Below are positions 19,185 through 27,866 of a stretch of 64,000 nucleotides of DNA, in pieces. Source of the DNA: Planomicrobium stackebrandtii (GTDB lineage Bacteria; Bacillota; Bacilli; Bacillales_A; Planococcaceae); contig NZ_JAUSWB010000009.1 in assembly GCF_030814955.1 (NCBI RefSeq), positions 105,546 to 169,545 of the forward strand, written 5' to 3'. The notes beneath the pieces were generated by a model, which did not search any database, was not told where the DNA came from, and saw only the letters and a program-made list of their open reading frames with translations. How positions within the stretch are numbered: the stretch's first letter is position 1; every line of letters begins with the position of its first letter. Both the position numbers and the translations under genes were made by a program.

Positions 19185-20453
19185 ATGGCTAACGGCGAAA
19201 AAATTTCAGTAGAAAACGGTATCTTGAACGTTCCTAACAATGCAGTAATTCCTTACATTATCGGTGATGGAACAGGACCGGATATCTGGTATGCAGCTTC
19301 ACGTGTTTTAGAAGAAGCAGTAACAAAAGCTTATAACGGCGAAAAATCAATTGTTTGGAAAGAAGTACTTGCAGGACAAAAAGCGTTCGACGAAACTGGC
19401 GAATGGCTTCCTGAAGAAACTCTTGATATAATCCGTGAATACTTGATCGCAATCAAAGGTCCTTTGACAACGCCAATCGGCGGCGGTATCCGTTCATTGA
19501 ACGTAGCACTTCGCCAGGAACTTGATTTGTACACTTGCCTGCGTCCAGTCCGTTATTTCGAAGGCGTACCTTCACCGGTTAAACGCCCTGAAGATACAGA
19601 TATGGTTATTTTCCGTGAAAACACAGAAGATATTTATGCGGGCATCGAATACGCTAACGGATCTGATGAAGTGAAAAAATTGATTTCATTCCTTCAGGAT
19701 GAAATGGGCGTTAAAAACATCCGTTTCCCTGAGTCTTCAGGTATCGGCATCAAACCGATTTCAGAAGAAGGAACAAAACGCTTAGTACGCGCAGCGATCA
19801 ACTATGCTATTACTGAAAAACGTGAATCATTGACGCTTGTCCATAAAGGGAACATCATGAAGTTCACTGAAGGAGCTTTCAAAAACTGGGGCTATGAAGT
19901 TGCTGAGCAAGAGTTTGGCGATAAAGTGTTCACATGGAACCAATATGATGCAATCAAAGATGAGCAAGGAACAGATGCTGCAAACAAGGCACAAGAAGAA
20001 GCACTTGCTGCTGGCAAAATCCTTGTTAAAGATTCAATCGCTGATATTTTCCTACAGCAAATCCTTACACGCCCAAGCGAGTTCGATGTTGTTGCAACAA
20101 TGAACTTGAACGGAGATTACATCTCTGATGCTTTGGCTGCTCAAGTAGGCGGAATTGGTATCGCTCCTGGAGCGAACATCAACTACGATACTGGACATGC
20201 TATTTTTGAAGCAACTCATGGTACAGCACCTAAATATGCTGGCCTTGATAAAGTGAACCCATCATCTCTACTTCTTTCAGGCGTCTTGATGCTTGAGCAT
20301 TTAGGATGGGTAGAAGCTGCTACAATGATCACAAACTCTATGGAGAAAACAATTGCTTCTAAAGTTGTAACTTATGACTTCGCACGTCTAATGGACGGCG
20401 CTACAGAAGTGAAATGCTCTGAGTTTGCTGATGAATTGATCAAAAACCTATAA
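19185..20453 (+). CDS. icd: NADP-dependent isocitrate dehydrogenase
   Basis: A 422-residue enzyme oxidising isocitrate to 2-oxoglutarate with [17 protein letters not shown] opens the fold. The substrate-binding serine lies in [13 protein letters not shown], the position phosphorylated in enterics, followed by [26 protein letters not shown] and the adenine-side GTAPKYAGL are present. The start at 19185 is fixed by ACAGGAGGAAA; a longer frame from 19137 would run through the intergenic hairpin. A terminator follows the stop. Confidence 0.98.
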   Translation: MANGEKISVENGILNVPNNAVIPYIIGDGTGPDIWYAASRVLEEAVTKAYNGEKSIVWKEVLAGQKAFDETGEWLPEETLDIIREYLIAIKGPLTTPIGGGIRSLNVALRQELDLYTCLRPVRYFEGVPSPVKRPEDTDMVIFRENTEDIYAGIEYANGSDEVKKLISFLQDEMGVKNIRFPESSGIGIKPISEEGTKRLVRAAINYAITEKRESLTLVHKGNIMKFTEGAFKNWGYEVAEQEFGDKVFTWNQYDAIKDEQGTDAANKAQEEALAAGKILVKDSIADIFLQQILTRPSEFDVVATMNLNGDYISDALAAQVGGIGIAPGANINYDTGHAIFEATHGTAPKYAGLDKVNPSSLLLSGVLMLEHLGWVEAATMITNSMEKTIASKVVTYDFARLMDGATEVKCSEFADELIKNL

Positions 20454-20465
20454 GAGTAAAAGAGA

Positions 20466-20493
20466 GGGAGGGGATTTTTTCCCTCCTTTTTTG
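20466..20493 (+). terminator. icd terminator
   Basis: A 6- to 7-bp GGAGGG/CCCTCC stem (20467-20472 with 20481-20486) is followed by six T. From here to mdh (about 230 bp) no gene is visible; no convincing promoter was found, and the stretch contains only short inverted repeats. Confidence 0.75.
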
Positions 20494-20723
20494 TACCATT
20501 TATTAGTTAAATCTAAGTTTTATGGCTATATAAGTTGATTTTATGATCATCGCTTACCTGCAGGAGTCTCCAGTAAAGTGCTCCATATCTTTCATGAATA
20601 CAGTGATAAAATAGGCTTGGTTTCAATTCATTAAACCTCCTAACTGTGCTCAAAGCGGCCGGAGCGATTGTAGAAAGTGAACTTTATACAACAACTCAAA
20701 TACTGTAAAAGGAGAGATATTTC

Positions 20724-21662
20724 ATGACATTCAAACGCAAAAAGATTTCAGTAATCGGTTCTGGTTTTACAGGAGCTACAACGGCTTTCTTGTTGGCTCA
20801 AAAAGAATTGGGCGATGTGGTTATAGTGGATATTCCGCCGATGGAAAATCCGGCAAAAGGCAAAGCGTTGGATATGGCGGAGGCTGGTCCTGTCCAGGGG
20901 TTTGATGCCCGTGTAACAGGAACTTCAAATTATGAAGACACCAAAGACTCAGACCTGGTCATTATCACAGCAGGAATCGCACGCAAGCCAGGCATGAGCC
21001 GGGATGACTTGGTTCAAACCAACCAGAAAGTTATGAAAGCTGTTACGGCGGACATTGTGAAATATTCTCCTGATACGACAATCATCGTATTGACGAATCC
21101 GGTCGATGCCATGACTTATACCGTCTTCCAGGCATCCGGTTTTCCAAAAGAGCGTGTGATTGGGCAATCCGGCGTATTAGACTCTGCCCGGTTCCGGACG
21201 TTTGTCGCAGAAGAATTAGATGTATCGGTCAAAGATGTTACCGGATTCGTATTAGGTGGACATGGCGATGATATGGTCCCGCTTGTTCGTTATTCCTATG
21301 CAGGTGGCATTCCACTAGAGACCTTAATTGCCAAAGGACGCTTGGATGAAATTGTGGCGCGGACACGCAAAGGCGGAGCAGAGATCGTTAACCTTTTAGG
21401 AAATGGTTCAGCTTATTATGCGCCTGCAGCGTCACTCGTGGAAATGGCGGAGGCGATCATTAAAGATCAGCGCCGCATTTTGCCAGCCATCGCATATTTA
21501 GAAGGCGAGTATGGGTTAGACGGCATTTATCTAGGCGTGCCAACTATCCTGGGAGCAAAAGGGATTGAAAAGATTATAGAAATTAGCTTAAACGAAGAAG
21601 AGAAAGCCTTATTGAACCAATCGGCGGATTCAGTAAGAGCCGTCATGAAAGTGCTGGCTTAA
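20724..21662 (+). CDS. mdh: Malate dehydrogenase
   Basis: A 312-residue NAD-dependent LDH-like MDH. The Rossmann motif is [14 protein letters not shown] (about 12-25), with [25 protein letters not shown] and the catalytic His in [19 protein letters not shown] specificity is indicated by Arg in the ARKPGMSR loop. It converts malate to oxaloacetate, completing the citZ-icd-mdh TCA cluster, but unlike in B. subtilis it is separated from icd by a terminator and about 230 bp. An AAAGGAGAG ribosome site precedes ATG. Confidence 0.97.
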   Translation: MTFKRKKISVIGSGFTGATTAFLLAQKELGDVVIVDIPPMENPAKGKALDMAEAGPVQGFDARVTGTSNYEDTKDSDLVIITAGIARKPGMSRDDLVQTNQKVMKAVTADIVKYSPDTTIIVLTNPVDAMTYTVFQASGFPKERVIGQSGVLDSARFRTFVAEELDVSVKDVTGFVLGGHGDDMVPLVRYSYAGGIPLETLIAKGRLDEIVARTRKGGAEIVNLLGNGSAYYAPAASLVEMAEAIIKDQRRILPAIAYLEGEYGLDGIYLGVPTILGAKGIEKIIEISLNEEEKALLNQSADSVRAVMKVLA

Positions 21663-21675
21663 TTTATAATAGGGG

Positions 21676-21706
21676 CGAACAGGGAATTGTCCCTGTTCGT
21701 TTTTTT
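21676..21706 (+). terminator. mdh terminator
   Basis: A perfect 10-bp stem (21676-21685 with 21690-21699), 4-nt loop, then seven T. Confidence 0.95.
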
Positions 21707-21807
21707 AATATCGCAGTTCCGTACTGTTTTACTGCTACCTTAGGCGCTTGCACTTTCATTGGCTAAATTGATACTATAGGAGTATCAAGAAAATGGAGGG
21801 ATGTTGT

Positions 21808-22257
21808 TTGTTGCTTGGGAAAAAGCGGAAATTAGGCCGGACAGTGGAAGAAATCAAAATCGGCGAGAAACTGAAGCTGACGGAAAAAATTGAAGACAAA
21901 GATCTTCTTCTCTATCTGGGTTTGACAAATGACAGCAATCCGCTGTATATTCAACACGATTTTGCTTCGCAGACGGTTTTTGAAAAGCCTGTGGTGCCAA
22001 CTATCATGTTGACGGGAATTCTTACCTCGGCGGTATCCAAGCATATACCGGGTCCCGGCTCTTATATCAACGGCCAGCAACTGAAATTTTTAAAGCCTGT
22101 CCATCATTATGCCACAATCGATTTTTTGTTGGAGGTTATCGAAGTGGATATCCGGCACAATGAAATAATCGTCAAAGTTGAGGGAATTGATGAAAATGGT
22201 GAAATCGCGCTACAAGGACAGATTACTGCTAACCCACTGCGGATTCTAGAAAATTGA
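21808..22257 (+). CDS. MaoC-like hotdog dehydratase
   Basis: About 149 residues with a single hotdog fold of the MaoC/R-hydratase type. The hydratase motif appears as GLTNDSNPLYI followed by PVVPTIMLTGILT, close to the (R)-enoyl-CoA hydratase pattern with Asp and a proline-rich lid. It may hydrate enoyl-CoA or act in lipid turnover; the substrate is unknown. TTG 21808 is preferred: GGAGGG at 21795-21800 lies 7 nt before it, whereas ATG 21793 overlaps that site. It lies between mdh and phoP, an insertion relative to B. subtilis. Confidence 0.8.
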   Translation: MLLGKKRKLGRTVEEIKIGEKLKLTEKIEDKDLLLYLGLTNDSNPLYIQHDFASQTVFEKPVVPTIMLTGILTSAVSKHIPGPGSYINGQQLKFLKPVHHYATIDFLLEVIEVDIRHNEIIVKVEGIDENGEIALQGQITANPLRILEN

Positions 22258-22329
22258 ACGGCTCGCGCAATTAATGTTTTTTAATGCGGTTTGAGATGGG
22301 GGTTTCAAACTGAGTGTGGAGGATGTAAA

Positions 22330-23037
22330 ATGCTGAAGAAAATATTGATTATCGAAGATGAACATTCAATTGCAACCTTACTGTCCTATAATCTTGTTCA
22401 AGCAGGTTTTGAGACTATTATTGCCAATGATGGAAAGCAGGGTTATGACTTGGCTTTGAGTGAAAATCCATCATTGATTGTCCTGGATCTCATGCTGCCG
22501 TCGATGGACGGGGTAGAAGTCTGCAAATCACTGCGCCAGCAAAAAGTTAATACACCCATCATCATGTTAACAGCTAAAGGCGATGAATTTGATAAGGTAT
22601 TGGGATTGGAACTGGGTGCGGATGATTACATGACCAAACCATTCAGCCCGCGGGAAGTTGTCGCACGCATCAAAGCTGTGTTGAGAAGAGCGAATAATGT
22701 TCCTACTCCTCAGCAGGATTCGTCTGCACCAATTTCTCTCGGCAAGTTGGATGTTTATCCTGATCGATTTGAAGTTTTCCTTAACAAAGAGCAGCTGGAG
22801 TTTACACCGAAAGAATTTGAATTGCTGGTGTATTTAATGGAAAATAAAAATCGGGTATTGACCCGGGATCAGCTGCTGAGCGCCGTGTGGAAATACGATT
22901 TCGCAGGGGACACGCGCATTGTCGATGTCCACATCAGCCATTTACGCGATAAGATAGAAGAAAATAGCCGAAAGCCGACGTTCATAAAAACCATTCGGGG
23001 ACTGGGCTATAAATTCGAGGAGCCGAAAAGCTTATGA
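22330..23037 (+). CDS. phoP: Phosphate regulon response regulator PhoP
   Basis: A 235-residue OmpR-family regulator. The receiver (1-120) has the acidic pair at Glu9 and Asp10, phosphoacceptor Asp53 (VLDLMLPSMDG), and MLTAKG. The C-terminal winged helix has LTRDQLLSAVWKYDFAGDTRIVD-type sequence nearly identical to B. subtilis PhoP. It probably activates phosphate-starvation genes. The start at 22330 uses GTGGAGGATG. It overlaps phoR by 4 bp. Confidence 0.93.
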   Translation: MLKKILIIEDEHSIATLLSYNLVQAGFETIIANDGKQGYDLALSENPSLIVLDLMLPSMDGVEVCKSLRQQKVNTPIIMLTAKGDEFDKVLGLELGADDYMTKPFSPREVVARIKAVLRRANNVPTPQQDSSAPISLGKLDVYPDRFEVFLNKEQLEFTPKEFELLVYLMENKNRVLTRDQLLSAVWKYDFAGDTRIVDVHISHLRDKIEENSRKPTFIKTIRGLGYKFEEPKSL

Positions 23038-24431
23038 AGTCCTTTCGGCATCGCCTGCTGATCACCCTGCTGGTGTGGATCGGTATGATGCTGGCAGGTT
23101 TGTTCATTGTCGTGCATCAACTCCTGCCGATCTATGCGAATGCTGAAAATAAAACAGAGATTTGGCTGGTATTGTTTTTTGCATTTTTCCTTGCTCTTCT
23201 ATTCTCAGCGATTGTCGGCAGCCGGATCATAGAAGTGAACATCAAACCGATCGAAAATGCTACGGAGACGGCGATGGAATTGGTCAAAGGGAATTACCGG
23301 GCGCGTGCATCGGAATCCAATGCTCAAGCCAGTGTTGAGTTGAGCCGGACCATCAATGTGTTGGCCCGCAACCTGCAGGAAATTACAGCAGTTCGGGTGA
23401 TGGAGCAGGAACGGTTGAAAACCCTGATTGAAAATATGGGCAGCGCATTGATCATGATTGACAGGCAAGGGGCTGTTTCACTGGTCAATAAACCGTTTTT
23501 GGAAGAATTTGAGCTGTCTACAGAAAATACCCTGGGTAAATTCTATAAAGAAATCCACGTACCCTATGAACTGGAAGATTTTATCGAAAATGTCTTTATG
23601 ACTGAAACGCATTCGCGTGCGCAAATTGAATTTATGTCAGGATTGAATTTGAAAAACCTGAATGTCTACGGAGCGCCTGTTATAGGAGAGCATCAGCGTT
23701 GGCTTGGAATCGTCATTGTTTTTCATGACATCACGGAACTGAAAAGGCTGGAGCAAATACGCAAAGATTTTGTAGCCAACGTGTCCCACGAACTTCGGAC
23801 GCCGGTAACTTCTATTAAAGGTTTTTCGGAAACGCTGCTTGATGGCGCGTACAAAGATACAGATACGCTGCTATCATTTTTGGAAATTGTCCATACGGAA
23901 AGCAATCGACTGGAAATGCTCATTAACGATCTGCTCGATTTATCGAATGTAGAACAAAGCGGATTTGAAGTAAAAGCGCAGCCAACTGAAATGAAAGCTG
24001 TCATAAAGCGGGCTGTGGAAATGATTCAGCCAAAAATCAATGAGAAATCGATCGGGCTGAAACTCGAAATTAAACCTGTGACAGTTTATGGGGATGCGAA
24101 TCGCCTAATACAAGTAATCATGAATCTGCTGATCAATGCAGTTACATATTCAGGAAACAACACAGAAATCACCATCCGGCTTTTTGTTAAGGATAATCAA
24201 GCTGTCATTCAAGTGGAAGATCAGGGAATCGGAATTGAAAGCTCAGAAATCGGCCGGTTATTTGAACGTTTTTACCGTGTCGATCGGGCCCGCAGCAGAA
24301 ATTCAGGCGGCACTGGCCTTGGACTTTCGATTGTCAAACACTTAATCGAGGCTCATCATGGAAAAGTGGAAGTCGACAGCGCAGTAGGCGTCGGAACCAC
24401 ATTCACCATTTATTTGCCTTTAGCTAGTTAA
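23034..24431 (+). CDS. phoR: Sensor histidine kinase PhoR lacking the extracytoplasmic domain
   Basis: A 465-residue kinase paired with PhoP. Two membrane helices (about 8-30 and 43-62) are separated by only about 12 residues, then a HAMP-like linker, a PAS domain (about 127-235), HisKA with His252 in VANVSHELRTPV, and HATPase boxes (NLLINAV, VEDQGIGI, GGTGLGLSI). B. subtilis PhoR is about 115 residues longer, mostly because of an extracytoplasmic PAS-like domain absent here. The signal must therefore be sensed in the membrane or by the cytoplasmic PAS. phoP's stop overlaps its ATG. Confidence 0.92.
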   Translation: MKSFRHRLLITLLVWIGMMLAGLFIVVHQLLPIYANAENKTEIWLVLFFAFFLALLFSAIVGSRIIEVNIKPIENATETAMELVKGNYRARASESNAQASVELSRTINVLARNLQEITAVRVMEQERLKTLIENMGSALIMIDRQGAVSLVNKPFLEEFELSTENTLGKFYKEIHVPYELEDFIENVFMTETHSRAQIEFMSGLNLKNLNVYGAPVIGEHQRWLGIVIVFHDITELKRLEQIRKDFVANVSHELRTPVTSIKGFSETLLDGAYKDTDTLLSFLEIVHTESNRLEMLINDLLDLSNVEQSGFEVKAQPTEMKAVIKRAVEMIQPKINEKSIGLKLEIKPVTVYGDANRLIQVIMNLLINAVTYSGNNTEITIRLFVKDNQAVIQVEDQGIGIESSEIGRLFERFYRVDRARSRNSGGTGLGLSIVKHLIEAHHGKVEVDSAVGVGTTFTIYLPLAS

Positions 24432-24445
24432 TTTAGGAGGAAAGT

Positions 24446-25663
24446 ATGGAAACCAAACACCCATTTTTGCCAATTATAATCGGTACAGATATGAACGCAT
24501 ACAACATGGCCATCTCTTTTCACGAAGCATATGGCATCAAGCCGATTTTAGTCGGTAAAGAAAATTTATCATTTACTTCACTGAGCACAATCACCGAAAC
24601 CATTGAACTGCGTTCCGGTCTTGCTGAAGATGCCCAATTTGCTGATATTTTGATTGATATTGCCCGTAAATACAGAGCTCCTGGAAAAACCCTCTTGCTG
24701 ATCGGTACAAATGATCTTTATGTTCGCCTCATTATTGAAAATGCTAAGATTCTGCGTGAACATTACGTCTTTAATTACATCAATGAAGATCTAATGAATC
24801 AGCTGCAGGTCAAATCAAATTTCTACGAGTTGTGCAAAGTGCACGGCATCGAAACACCGACCACCTTCTTCTATGACTGCAATTCAGCAGCACCTTTTGA
24901 AGAAGAGATGATGTTCCCGGTTATCATCAAGCCAAGCAACGGCATTGAATACACCAGAAACAAGTTTGAAGGGCAGCAAAAAGTCTACAAAGTCGAAAGC
25001 CCGAAAGAGATGCACACAGTAATCCAGCAAATCAAAGGGGGCGGCTACCGCGACGAATTGATCATCCAGGATTATATTCCGGGAGACGATACCTTTATGT
25101 GGGATTCGGTTATTTATGCGAATTCAAAAGGAAAAACGCAGCTGGTGACTTTTGCTCAAGTGGTCCTGCAGGAGCATACGGTAACAGCGATAGGCAATTA
25201 TACGGCTTTGATCACACGTTTCGACAAAGATATGATGGTCAAGCTGCAAAATTTCCTGGAAGCTGTCGGCTATAACGGATTTGCGAACTTCGATTTAAAA
25301 TACGATGCACGCGATAATAAGTTTAAAGTGTTTGAAGTGAACATTCGCCAAGGCCGTTCGAGCTATTATGTCACGGCGCTTGGGCACAATATGGCAGAGT
25401 ATTTTGTTGACGATCTCATTTACCAGACCGATAAACCTGTGACCTATTTAAATGAAGACTTTTTGTTTACAGTCGTACCGAAAGCGGTCCTGCGAAATTT
25501 TGTCAACAACAAAGCAGTGCTCAAAGACATCAAGCGTTTGATTAAAAAAGGCCAATACGGCAATCCGCTGTTCTATAAACAGGACAAGCACCTCAAGCGC
25601 AAAGTTTATCTCTTGGCACGTCAGGTGAACTATTATAAAAAATATAAAAACAATCAATGGTAA
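24446..25663 (+). CDS. ATP-grasp carboxylate-amine ligase, D-aspartate ligase-like
   Basis: A 405-residue ATP-grasp enzyme. The N-terminus PIIIGTDMNAYNMAISFHEAYG resembles Enterococcus faecium D-aspartate ligase (Aslfm), which attaches D-Asp to the Lys side chain of UDP-MurNAc-pentapeptide. ATP-grasp features include FPVIIKPSNG (Lys), a glycine-rich loop IKGGGY, and the metal site FEVNIRQGRSS. Planococcaceae are known for L-Lys-D-Glu or L-Lys-D-Asp cell-wall bridges, so a cross-bridge ligase is a plausible role (inference). It is 14 bp after phoR with an AGGAGG site. Function is moderate confidence, fold high. Confidence 0.75.
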   Translation: METKHPFLPIIIGTDMNAYNMAISFHEAYGIKPILVGKENLSFTSLSTITETIELRSGLAEDAQFADILIDIARKYRAPGKTLLLIGTNDLYVRLIIENAKILREHYVFNYINEDLMNQLQVKSNFYELCKVHGIETPTTFFYDCNSAAPFEEEMMFPVIIKPSNGIEYTRNKFEGQQKVYKVESPKEMHTVIQQIKGGGYRDELIIQDYIPGDDTFMWDSVIYANSKGKTQLVTFAQVVLQEHTVTAIGNYTALITRFDKDMMVKLQNFLEAVGYNGFANFDLKYDARDNKFKVFEVNIRQGRSSYYVTALGHNMAEYFVDDLIYQTDKPVTYLNEDFLFTVVPKAVLRNFVNNKAVLKDIKRLIKKGQYGNPLFYKQDKHLKRKVYLLARQVNYYKKYKNNQW

Positions 25664-25737
25664 ATTTACAGAAGCTTAACACCAGCTTCATACTCGGATG
25701 TTAAGGTTTAATAGAACCCCCTTCAACCGCATGATTT

Positions 25738-25778
25738 GAAAAAGAGTCCCTTCCCCGGGCTCTTTTTCTTTTTTTATG
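25738..25778 (+). terminator. Terminator after the ATP-grasp ligase
   Basis: An AAAAAGAG(T)CCC/GGGCTCTTTTT hairpin with one bulge is followed by CTTTTTTT. Confidence 0.85.
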
Positions 25779-25833
25779 AAACTATTTCACTATTATTCCG
25801 TATTATGGATAATAAGGAAAAGGGGGACGTATC

Positions 25834-26811
25834 ATGACGACTAAAAAATTATTGGCAGTGATTGGTTTGTCTATTGCCGGGATTCTTCTGCTCATTGCAG
25901 TTTTCACTTCCTGGTATACAGTAGACGAATCGGAACAGGCAGTCATTGTCACATTCGGTGTAGCCAATGAAACCGTTACAGAAGCCGGTTTGCATTTTAA
26001 GATGCCGTGGCCAATACAAAGAGCGGAAATCCTTTCTAAAGAAACCTATAGCCTGCAATTCGGTTATAACCAGAATGAAGAAGGCGAGATCGTAGCCTTT
26101 GATAAGGAAACCAAAATGATTACTGGAGATGAAAATATCGTCCTCACCGATCTGGTGGTCCAATGGAAAATCACAGATCCTAAAAAATACCTGTTCAATG
26201 CAGAAGCCCCGCAGGATATTTTGCACGACGCCACATCAGCATCTATCCGCTCCATCATTGGCAGTTCGTTGATCGATGATGCGCTGACTTCCGGAAAAGC
26301 GGAAATTGAAGCTGAAACGCGCGATTTGCTTGCTTCGCTGATTGATAAATACGATATCGGCATTACGGTCCTGGCTGTCAAACTGCAGGATGTGGAATTG
26401 CCAAACGAAGAAGTGCGGGCGGCATTCACGAATGTAACCGATGCCCGGGAAACGATGAATACCAAAATCAACGAAGCCAGAAAATACGAAAACCAGAAGC
26501 GCAATGAAGCGCTAGGTGAGAAAGCAGCCATCAATTCACGTGCCGAGGGCGAGAAAGTATCCCGTGTCCAACAGGCGACAGGAGATGTCGCACTTTTTGA
26601 CAAGCTTTACGTGGAATATGAAACCAATCCAGAAGTCACCAAGCAGCGAATTATTATGGAAACACTAGAATCGGTTCTACCGAACGCCAAATTGTACATC
26701 ATGAACGACGAAGGCGGCACCATGAAATATTTACCGCTTGACGGCATGCAGACAGCCGTTCCTCCAGCGGTAGAAGAGGAAGCGACAGATGAAGAAGGGG
26801 GCGGCAACTGA
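25834..26811 (+). CDS. hflK: HflK-type SPFH membrane protein
   Basis: A 325-residue SPFH/prohibitin-family protein. One N-terminal membrane helix (about 5-27, LLAVIGLSIAGILLLIAVFTSWY) is followed by the band-7 domain (DESEQAVIVTFG) and a coiled-coil region (ETMNTKINEARKYENQKRNEAL). In proteobacteria HflK and HflC form a large cage around the FtsH protease. The next gene encodes HflC and overlaps by 1 bp, so a hetero-complex is expected. hflKC is absent from B. subtilis at this locus. An AAAGGGGG site precedes ATG. Confidence 0.9.
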   Translation: MTTKKLLAVIGLSIAGILLLIAVFTSWYTVDESEQAVIVTFGVANETVTEAGLHFKMPWPIQRAEILSKETYSLQFGYNQNEEGEIVAFDKETKMITGDENIVLTDLVVQWKITDPKKYLFNAEAPQDILHDATSASIRSIIGSSLIDDALTSGKAEIEAETRDLLASLIDKYDIGITVLAVKLQDVELPNEEVRAAFTNVTDARETMNTKINEARKYENQKRNEALGEKAAINSRAEGEKVSRVQQATGDVALFDKLYVEYETNPEVTKQRIIMETLESVLPNAKLYIMNDEGGTMKYLPLDGMQTAVPPAVEEEATDEEGGGN

Positions 26812-27782
26812 TGGAACCGAATAAACCCTTAGAAGAAGTGAAGAAATACAATCCATACGAAAAGCCGAAAAAGAAAAAAGAGCCGAAAGATCCCATCGAC
26901 TTCAAGAAATACTGGAAACTGATCGTCGGACTGGTTGTCGCCTTTGTCTTGCTGCTTATCGTCTTGACGAGTGTTTACGTGGTCAAGGAAAATGAATACC
27001 GCGTAGTCCGTCAATTTGGTGAAGTGGTGAAAATCCAGGAGGAACCCGGCATCAAAATGAAAATTCCGTTCGTTCAAAGCGTGACAACCTTGCCCAACTA
27101 CCAAATGACTTACGATGTATCAGAAGCCGAAATCAACACAAAAGACAAAAAGCGCATCATTATCGACAATTACGCCGTCTGGCATGTTGTAAACCCGCTT
27201 GATCTCATTTCCAATGCCGGGACAATTGTCAATGCAGAGTCGCGGATGGAAGAGTTCATCTATTCCGTCGTTCGGACAGAGCTTGGGCAGTTAGATTATG
27301 ACGAAATCATCAATGATGAAAATTCCTCGCGAGGCAGTTTGAACGATACGGTCACGGCAAAAGTGAATGAGTTGCTGGAGAAAGACCAATACGGCATCCA
27401 GGTGATGGATGTTCGGATGAAGCGGACCGACTTGCCGGAAGAAAATGAGCAATCCGTCTATACACGAATGATTTCCGAGCGTGATTCTACAGCTCAGGAC
27501 TATCTGTCGCAGGGAGATGCCAAAAAACGCGAAATCGAAGCACAGGCTGACCGTGAAGCACAGGAAGTTATTGCGACTGCCCGGAAAGAAGCTGCATTGA
27601 TCCAGGCCGAAGGTGAATCGGAAGCTGCGATTATCTACAACGCATCCTTCTCGAAAGACCCGGAATTTTACGAACTTTACCGTTCTTTGGAATCCTATAA
27701 GAAAACAATTGGGGATGATACGGTCATTATTTTGCCGTCTGATTCACCATATGCGGATATCCTGTCCGGTAATTTCGAATAA
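26811..27782 (+). CDS. hflC: HflC-type SPFH membrane protein
   Basis: A 323-residue partner of HflK. A charged N-terminal tail (about 1-36, rich in KKKKEPKDP) differs from enteric HflC, which starts at the membrane. The helix is about 38-60 (LIVGLVVAFVLLLIVLTSVYVV), followed by the band-7 domain (NEYRVVRQFGEVVKI) and the coiled coil (KKREIEAQADREAQEVIATARKEA split over 240-265). Its ATG shares a base with the hflK stop, so it is translationally coupled. It likely modulates FtsH. Confidence 0.9.
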   Translation: MEPNKPLEEVKKYNPYEKPKKKKEPKDPIDFKKYWKLIVGLVVAFVLLLIVLTSVYVVKENEYRVVRQFGEVVKIQEEPGIKMKIPFVQSVTTLPNYQMTYDVSEAEINTKDKKRIIIDNYAVWHVVNPLDLISNAGTIVNAESRMEEFIYSVVRTELGQLDYDEIINDENSSRGSLNDTVTAKVNELLEKDQYGIQVMDVRMKRTDLPEENEQSVYTRMISERDSTAQDYLSQGDAKKREIEAQADREAQEVIATARKEAALIQAEGESEAAIIYNASFSKDPEFYELYRSLESYKKTIGDDTVIILPSDSPYADILSGNFE

Positions 27783-27789
27783 GGCTGCG

Positions 27790-27848
27790 GCCGTCATTTC
27801 TCTTCTATTTGCCTGCGTGGTAAAATAAAGGGAATGACGGCTTTTTTT
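27790..27848 (+). terminator. hflKC terminator with long loop
   Basis: A perfect 9-bp stem (27790-27798 with 27833-27841), 34-nt loop, then seven T. It ends 18 nt before the polA start codon; the polA promoter is possibly in the loop (TAAAAT near 27821). Confidence 0.7.
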
Positions 27849-27866
27849 ATGGAGAGGGGTAATTTT

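Noticed and set aside
20620..20660. Short similarity TGCTCWAAGCGGCCGRA between the icd-mdh gap and the 59.78 kb gap
   Set aside because: Only about 17 bp in common, with no further extension; likely chance or a decayed repeat.
20640..20660. Possible cre site upstream of mdh (TCAAAGCGGCCGGA)
   Set aside because: Four mismatches to the cre consensus, so too weak to call.
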